Of a DNA stretch of 11,248 bases, positions 7,444-11,248 are shown in pieces. Within the stretch, counting starts at the first letter, position 1. Every line of letters begins with the position of its first letter. Made by a program: the position numbers and the translations under genes. Where the stretch lies: NCBI GenBank assembly GCA_024277285.1, contig JAJRVM010000162.1, forward strand, positions 1 through 11,248, read 5' to 3'. The notes under the pieces were generated by a model. The model saw only the letters and a list, made by a program, of their open reading frames with translations. It was not told the DNA's origin and did not search any database. Source of the DNA: Planctomycetota bacterium (GTDB lineage: Bacteria > Planctomycetota > Planctomycetia > Pirellulales > Pirellulaceae).

Positions 7444-7462
7444 CTTGGGAATCCTTCCCAAG
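7444..7462. repeat. Triloop palindrome 1
   Basis: Perfect arms CTTGGGAA and TTCCCAAG flank the loop TCC. It starts 12 bp after the EF-hand stop codon and could act as a 3' hairpin, but there is no T-run. The same sequence recurs at 7579-7597. Confidence 0.85.
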
Positions 7463-7470
7463 AAGTGTGG

Positions 7471-7489
7471 CACGGCACTCCGTGCCGTG
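7471..7489. repeat. Triloop palindrome 2
   Basis: Perfect arms CACGGCAC and GTGCCGTG flank the loop TCC. TGTGG precedes the left arm. It lies only 8 bp from palindrome 1. Confidence 0.85.
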
Positions 7490-7545
7490 AGTGGCCGTTT
7501 CGCAGCGTTTGGCGGCAATGCAATTGGGCTGCTTTCAGGCGATGC

Positions 7546-7566
7546 GAACGCCGCGGAGCGGCGTTC
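7546..7566. repeat. Triloop palindrome 3 (opposite orientation)
   Basis: Perfect 9-bp arms GAACGCCGC and GCGGCGTTC flank the loop GGA, so the loop is TCC on the minus strand. Read on that strand, the palindrome is preceded by TGTG, as in palindrome 2. Confidence 0.85.
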
Positions 7567-7577
7567 CACACTGCGTA

Positions 7578-7598
7578 GCTTGGGAATCCTTCCCAAGC
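7578..7598. repeat. Triloop palindrome 4
   Basis: It has the same 19-bp core as palindrome 1 (CTTGGGAA, TCC, TTCCCAAG), extended by one more G-C pair to 9-bp arms. Confidence 0.85.
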
Positions 7599-7668
7599 AT
7601 GGATCGGCTTCCATCAGCTGAGACATTGCTATTGCAGTAAAGCTGGCCCAAGGTGTTGGCCGTTCCAC

Positions 7669-7689
7669 GCCTGGGATGGAATCCCAGGC
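7669..7689. repeat. Triloop palindrome 5 (opposite orientation)
   Basis: Perfect 9-bp arms GCCTGGGAT and ATCCCAGGC flank the loop GGA. On the minus strand TGTGG precedes the palindrome, with its last G forming the first base of the 9-bp arm. It lies 46 bp beyond the end of the anti-sigma-like gene. Confidence 0.85.
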
Positions 7690-7705
7690 CACAATCCCTC
7701 CATGC

Positions 7706-7739
7706 GGGCTTTCTACGCTACGGGGCTTTCTACGCTACG
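7706..7739. repeat. 17-bp tandem duplication overlapping the stop codon of the anti-sigma-like gene
   Basis: GGGCTTTCTACGCTACG occurs twice back to back, at 7706-7722 and 7723-7739. The second copy contains the TAG stop (7735-7737, minus strand) of the neighbouring gene, so the duplication lies at its 3' end and copies the stop-codon region. Confidence 0.85.
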
Positions 7740-9183
7740 GGGCACAGTGCAGCACGAAGAGGGCTTCCGTGTAGACGTTGCCTCCGAACAGACCGCCCGA
7801 GGGTGCCATCGGGCCGCGTGGGGCATCTTGGGATCCAGCCGGCGGGGCATCGTTCAGCATGGCTGCCAGGCCTGCTGTCTTGGCTGACCCTTCGACCGGT
7901 TGGCCTTGCCATGATGGCGGCAATACCAGGCGATGTGCCGCGCTTTGATGCTGCGGTTCCGTGGTCGGGTCGGGGCGTATTGGTGTCGCACCGAGTTGCT
8001 GGATTTGACGAAACACGGTTGTGTCGCCCGGCTGCAGTGCCATATCGAGCCGGACATGGGTGAAATGGCTGGGATCCCGTTTCATTTGCTGCCACACGCG
8101 GTCAATTGCGCCGCCGCGTGCGGCCACATAGACGATGGCCAGGGGCGAGCTTGATTCCGTCGTCACGGGCGCGTGCTTCGGTTTGGCGGATTCAAAGAAT
8201 CGACTCTCAAGCAACGTTTTTTCCAGCTCGGCCTTGACCAGAATGTTGGCCTCAAATGGTATGCCCGCTTGCCGTAGCAAGGTTTCAAATCGCCCCGAAT
8301 CCCATCCCGCTTGGGTCATTTTTACGTCGATGACCAGAAGCATCTTGATCGAGTTGGCACCGGGGCCAAGCTCGATTCTCGGGGCCTTGGCAGCAGCTTG
8401 TACAGGGGCGACCTGCGCGGTCCCCTGCGGGTGAGCTGTGTTAGCCGCCGACCTGCTCCCTGTCGTTTGACGCGCCGTGTCAGGCTGGTTGTTGGTCCCA
8501 TTTGGCGGCCGACCGACCGAAGCCATGGCCGCCGAGTCGAGGGAAGCGGGTGGGCGTTGATCGTCGGTTTCCGTGGCGGTGCCGGTATTCGCGACGTCTG
8601 GGGTGTTGTTGCTGTTACTTCCATCGACGGACGGATTGGTGTTGGGCGTGGACGTGGGGTAGTGCGAGTCTGACGCCGATTCCTTGAGCGGTGCGCTCGA
8701 AGCGGAGTCGTGAGCTGCCGCTGCCGGCTCAGCCGAGGATTGTTCGGCCATCGCGAGGGGACGCGTATCATTGCCCGAGTCGCCCGCGTGAGGAGGCATG
8801 AAGACCGCAATCAGCACTGCGGCCGCGGCGACCAGGACGACGGTCGCAGCCAGAGACCGGCGTCGTGAAGATATGGGAACGGCACGTGGGGCGCAAGCGT
8901 CGGGGCCGTCGAGATGGCGGTTCAATGCCACCGTCGGTCCGCTGCCGGCCGTCGCTTCTGCATCGTGTGCGGCGGTCAGCACGCGGTTGGCGAACGTGTC
9001 GTCAAGTTGATACGACGGAAGTGCTTGCATATCCTGGGCGAGTGCCCGCATGGACTCGAACATATGCTGGTATTCACGGTCGGAACCCAGTAATTGCTCG
9101 ACTCGCGCACGTTCGTCCACACTCAGTTCGCCATCGATGTAGGCGCTGATTAGTTCGTGTAATGTGTCGTCCCGCTGATTCAT
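7735..9183 (-). CDS. Anti-sigma-factor-like single-pass membrane protein with long stalk and C-terminal domain
   Basis: The 482-residue product begins Met-Asn-Gln-Arg-Asp-Asp at ATG 9183; a TTG four codons upstream is possible but less likely. Residues 5-70 form an acidic, helix-rich cytoplasmic segment (Leu-Ile-Ser-Ala-Tyr-Ile-Asp-Gly-Glu-Leu) typical of the N-terminus of anti-sigma factors that hold an ECF sigma factor. The His-Cys-Cys zinc residues of the ZAS type are absent. A basic Arg-Arg-Arg followed by a hydrophobic helix at about 110-129 is the single membrane span. Residues 131-266 are low-complexity Ser/Ala/Asn/Thr/Pro, probably a stalk. Residues 277-405 look folded, with a hydrophobic strand at 280-287 and another at 348-355, and may be a sensor. 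The chain ends with Glu-Ala-Leu-Phe-Val-Leu. No sigma factor gene is adjacent; the upstream neighbour is a chorismate mutase. The role as a sigma regulator is inferred from the N-terminus. Confidence 0.8.
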   Translation of the reverse strand: MNQRDDTLHELISAYIDGELSVDERARVEQLLGSDREYQHMFESMRALAQDMQALPSYQLDDTFANRVLTAAHDAEATAGSGPTVALNRHLDGPDACAPRAVPISSRRRSLAATVVLVAAAAVLIAVFMPPHAGDSGNDTRPLAMAEQSSAEPAAAAHDSASSAPLKESASDSHYPTSTPNTNPSVDGSNSNNTPDVANTGTATETDDQRPPASLDSAAMASVGRPPNGTNNQPDTARQTTGSRSAANTAHPQGTAQVAPVQAAAKAPRIELGPGANSIKMLLVIDVKMTQAGWDSGRFETLLRQAGIPFEANILVKAELEKTLLESRFFESAKPKHAPVTTESSSPLAIVYVAARGGAIDRVWQQMKRDPSHFTHVRLDMALQPGDTTVFRQIQQLGATPIRPDPTTEPQHQSAAHRLVLPPSWQGQPVEGSAKTAGLAAMLNDAPPAGSQDAPRGPMAPSGGLFGGNVYTEALFVLHCAP

Positions 9184-9493
9184 GGGCCTAATCAATTTCG
9201 CTTTGCGGTTGAGCTCGGGGGACCAAAATGTGCCTCATTCTGTGCCGTGCTCGGTTGCCGCCCTGGCGGGGCCCGTGTGTCTGTTGCGCGCCGCCGGAGT
9301 TTGCGCCGCAGACAGTGCCTGTGACGCCAATAAAGGGGGCAGGCAAATGCTGGTTTCCGGTGACGTCAGTTGTCGTTGCCGACCGTTGAGTGGCCCCGGT
9401 GTTGTTGCCAGCATTCCTTATCATGCCACCCCCATCTTGGTGCCGGTTGGGATAGAAGTCAAACCTTTTGCGCGCTCGCCTTGGCGGTACGGT
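9184..9493. other. Intergenic region between chorismate mutase and anti-sigma-like gene
   Basis: Both flanking genes read on the minus strand. The 310-bp gap has no supported gene. A TTGACT with CAAGAT 17 bp downstream exists on the minus strand (around 9435-9465), but the -10 is poor, so it is only a possible promoter. The long gap argues against a tight operon. Confidence 0.4.
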
Positions 9494-9937
9494 CTAGATC
9501 TGTGGAGGGGAGCTGTCGGGCGAATTCATATGTTGAGCGATCCACGCTTCGAGTTCTTCAAAATCGACGGGCGGCAGCTTGCAGAGGTCTGGCCGCAGTT
9601 GAATCGCTTCGCGGATGTAGGTGTGTGTGATTTCCGATTGGGTCTTCTCAGTATTCCAATTGATCAGGATGCGTACGCAGCGTGGCAAGCTGGTCGGGAC
9701 TGGGATCTCATTCGTGCAAAGCAACGGCACGTCGAGCCAGCCGAGTTGGCGCGCGGCGAGCGCAGGGAACTCGGCGTTAAGATCGGGCGTCGCGCTGAAG
9801 ATCGCGCTGGCCACATCTTCAGCCTCGATATCGTTACGCCGGATCATGAGGGCCAGCAATTGCCGCGCACCGCATAGGATCGACTCACGCGAATTCTCTT
9901 CGACGGTGGTGGCACCGCGAACCCCTCGGCACATCAT
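9494..9937 (-). CDS. aroH: Chorismate mutase, AroH type
   Basis: This 147-residue enzyme converts chorismate to prephenate, the branch step to phenylalanine and tyrosine, in the cytoplasm. It matches the monofunctional AroH fold of Bacillus subtilis from the start ([13 protein letters not shown]). Residues matching the known active site are all present: Arg7, Phe57, Ala59, Cys74, Glu77, Arg89, Tyr107 and Arg115, shifted by one after a single-residue deletion near Gly66. The start at ATG 9937 is supported by AAAGGGA 5 nt upstream and by the family N-terminus, although the frame stays open further upstream. The C-terminus runs about 20 residues beyond the roughly 127-residue Bacillus enzyme, with an acidic helix-like segment and a Ser-Pro-rich tail. 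No other aromatic-pathway gene is nearby. Confidence 0.95.
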   Translation of the reverse strand: MMCRGVRGATTVEENSRESILCGARQLLALMIRRNDIEAEDVASAIFSATPDLNAEFPALAARQLGWLDVPLLCTNEIPVPTSLPRCVRILINWNTEKTQSEITHTYIREAIQLRPDLCKLPPVDFEELEAWIAQHMNSPDSSPPQI

Positions 9938-9942
9938 GGCAA

Positions 9943-9949
9943 TCCCTTT
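9943..9949 (-). promoter_or_regulatory. Ribosome binding site of aroH
   Basis: AAAGGGA on the minus strand lies 5 nt before the tandem ATG-ATG at 9937. It supports this start over upstream in-frame codons. Confidence 0.65.
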
Positions 9950-10227
9950 GAAGCGGCGTGATTCTGTCCCGAAATCAACGTGCTGAGCAGGGCGTCGTAG
10001 GGGGTTAGTGACAGGCCACCTGACCGTCCGCTGCACGAGACAACATGCACTAGATTAGCGGGGATTTCATGTTTTTAGTAGATGGCAAGGCGTCTTCGCC
10101 AGGGGTGATTTCCGGGCAACCGTGTGCGCCCGAGCACCGGGAACGCGCATCGCGGGGCAGATTGATCGGTGCTTGTTCTCTTGCCCGTCATTTTCTTTTG
10201 CCCTTCCACGCGAACCGCCAAGACGTC

Positions 10228-10259
10228 GTCCACGGCGCACAGAGTCCACGGCGCACAGA
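10228..10259. repeat. 16-bp perfect tandem duplication
   Basis: GTCCACGGCGCACAGA occurs twice back to back (10228-10243 and 10244-10259). The unit length is not a multiple of three, which argues against the overlapping open frames being maintained genes. Confidence 0.85.
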
Positions 10260-10610
10260 AAGGCAGGGCCGGCACCAGCAAACTCACCGCAAAAGCCGCC
10301 AGAGTACAAGGCCGGAGACTCACTCGAACTCAACTATTGGCGCAGGAGACTGGGCATGTCCAGGTTGTTTTCTGCTGTCAAAATGCCGTGAATATGCGTG
10401 TTATCAGGGGGTGGCGATAGCGTTGCCAGAAAAAGAATGGGGAAACTTGCTTGGCCCCCTTGCGGCGCGGGTGGGTGATCGGATAGAGTTTCGCACTTAC
10501 CCGAGTGTCGCAGTGAGTGACACGACGGTAAAGGGAGTCGGACCTCGACGGGATTTCAGTTGAGGGTACCGGTTGCGACAAAAGCTTTTGGGGATTTCTT
10601 CCACAGGCGG

Positions 10611-10638
10611 TTGACAGCAGGACGGCTTTCGCTATTAT
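10611..10638 (+). promoter_or_regulatory. Probable rRNA promoter (sigma-70 type)
   Basis: A perfect -35 TTGACA (10611-10616) and a -10 TATTAT (10633-10638) are separated by 16 bp. Transcription should begin near 10645, leaving a leader of about 220 nt before 16S rRNA. Confidence 0.8.
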
Positions 10639-10673
10639 TTGAAATCCCTGGGAGGCCAAGTGTCTCTCGGATT

Positions 10674-10686
10674 TGTTCTTTGACAA
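10674..10686 (+). promoter_or_regulatory. boxA antitermination site in the rRNA leader
   Basis: TGTTCTTTGACAA closely matches the conserved rRNA boxA (in E. coli TGCTCTTTAACA), where NusB-NusE bind nascent RNA and help polymerase resist termination. Its place, about 30 nt into the leader, is as expected. The internal TTGACA has no matching -10, so it is not read as a second promoter. Confidence 0.8.
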
Positions 10687-10723
10687 TTTGGCAGAATCTT
10701 TTCTGAGAACCTCGTTTATACGA

Positions 10724-10864
10724 GAGTTAGCTAAGCATAAGACTGTGCTATTTAAGGCTAGACATTCTACAGACCTGTAGGGTGTCCGATGGTTTCAGAC
10801 CATCAGTTGCTTTTGCTTTTTCAGGCTGGCTTTCCGCTTCGGTGGGGAGTTAGCTATAAGCATA
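10724..10864 (+). repeat. Direct repeat in the 16S leader
   Basis: GAGTTAGCTAAGCATA (10724-10739) recurs as GAGTTAGCTATAAGCATA (10847-10864), two bases longer and ending two bases before the mature 16S 5' end. Position suggests a role in processing or leader folding; this is inference. Confidence 0.7.
10761..10804 (+). other. Two leader hairpins followed by a T-rich tract
   Basis: The first hairpin nests CTACAG/CTGTAG inside GACA/TGTC (10761-10786). The second pairs GATGGT with ACCATC around TTCAG (10788-10804). A T-rich stretch follows (10808-10821), so the second hairpin resembles a weak terminator that boxA-modified polymerase would pass, or a processing structure. Confidence 0.5.
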
Positions 10865-10866
10865 CA

Positions 10867-11248
<382 letters not shown>

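Larger units (their letters stand above)
9938..10610. other. Long intergenic region between aroH and the rRNA promoter, no confident gene
   Basis: About 670 bp lie between the divergent aroH and 16S genes. Several short open frames exist on both strands, none with a convincing ribosome site or recognisable family. Visible features are a 16-bp tandem duplication (10228-10259), a GTGTC/GACAC hairpin (10505-10523) and the 12-bp palindrome CAAAAGCTTTTG (10579-10590), which lies 20 bp before the rRNA -35 in an A/T-richer stretch that could help promoter strength. Confidence 0.5.

Noticed and set aside
9182..9877. Plus-strand open frame of 231 codons
   Set aside because: It runs antisense through most of the clear chorismate mutase gene and shows no protein family character.
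10075..10323. Minus-strand open frame of 82 codons with a hydrophobic, signal-peptide-like start
   Set aside because: It would start at GTG without a visible ribosome site and contains a 16-bp tandem duplication that shifts the frame between copies. A small secreted protein cannot be excluded but is not supported.
10680..10708. Second rRNA promoter from TTGACA at 10680-10685
   Set aside because: No -10 lies at 16-18 bp, and the hexamer is part of a good boxA sequence.

Overview
The window most likely comes from a member of the Planctomycetota. The strongest evidence is the partial 16S rRNA gene at the right end. It carries the sequence ACACCTACGGGTGGCTGC at 11185-11202, the planctomycete-type variant recognised by the EUB338-II probe, instead of the usual bacterial ACTCCTACGGGAGGCAGC. 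The protein content fits this: a long secreted EF-hand protein with Ser/Arg-rich linkers, a membrane-anchored anti-sigma-like protein with a long low-complexity stalk, and sparse gene packing with repeat-rich gaps. Genus and species cannot be read from the window.

Layout, left to right. (1) 1-1501, minus strand: a secreted, very acidic Tyr/Asp/Glu-rich protein with an exact 162-bp (54-residue) tandem repeat; its 3' end lies outside the window. (2) 1502-1975: a divergent intergenic region with one hairpin. (3) 1976-5052, plus strand: a likely two-gene operon of an SLC13/DASS-type permease with two internal TrkA-C-like domains, followed 47 bp later by a single-PDZ HtrA/Deg serine protease with an intact catalytic triad. 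(4) 5053-5713: a gap with clustered hairpins and two copies of a roughly 105-bp inverted-repeat element. (5) 5714-7432, plus strand: a secreted protein with nine canonical EF-hand loops. (6) 7433-7734: a convergent gap with five short palindromes that share a TCC/GGA triloop but have different arm sequences. (7) 7735-9183, minus strand: an anti-sigma-like membrane protein with no sigma factor gene beside it. (8) 9494-9937, minus strand: an AroH-type chorismate mutase with all key active-site residues. (9) 9938-10866: a long gap that ends in the rRNA promoter, a boxA antitermination site and a structured leader. (10) 10867-11248, plus strand: the 5' part of 16S rRNA.

No single pathway links these genes. 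The permease and protease probably share a transcript. Three proteins (acidic repeat, HtrA, EF-hand) carry export signals and should act outside the cytoplasm; the acidic and EF-hand proteins could both bind cations, though this is inferred from composition and motifs only. I found no CRISPR array, toxin-antitoxin pair, phage gene or transposase gene. The least explained signals are the two inverted-repeat elements at 5212-5653, the triloop palindromes at 7444-7689 and the acidic repeat protein.
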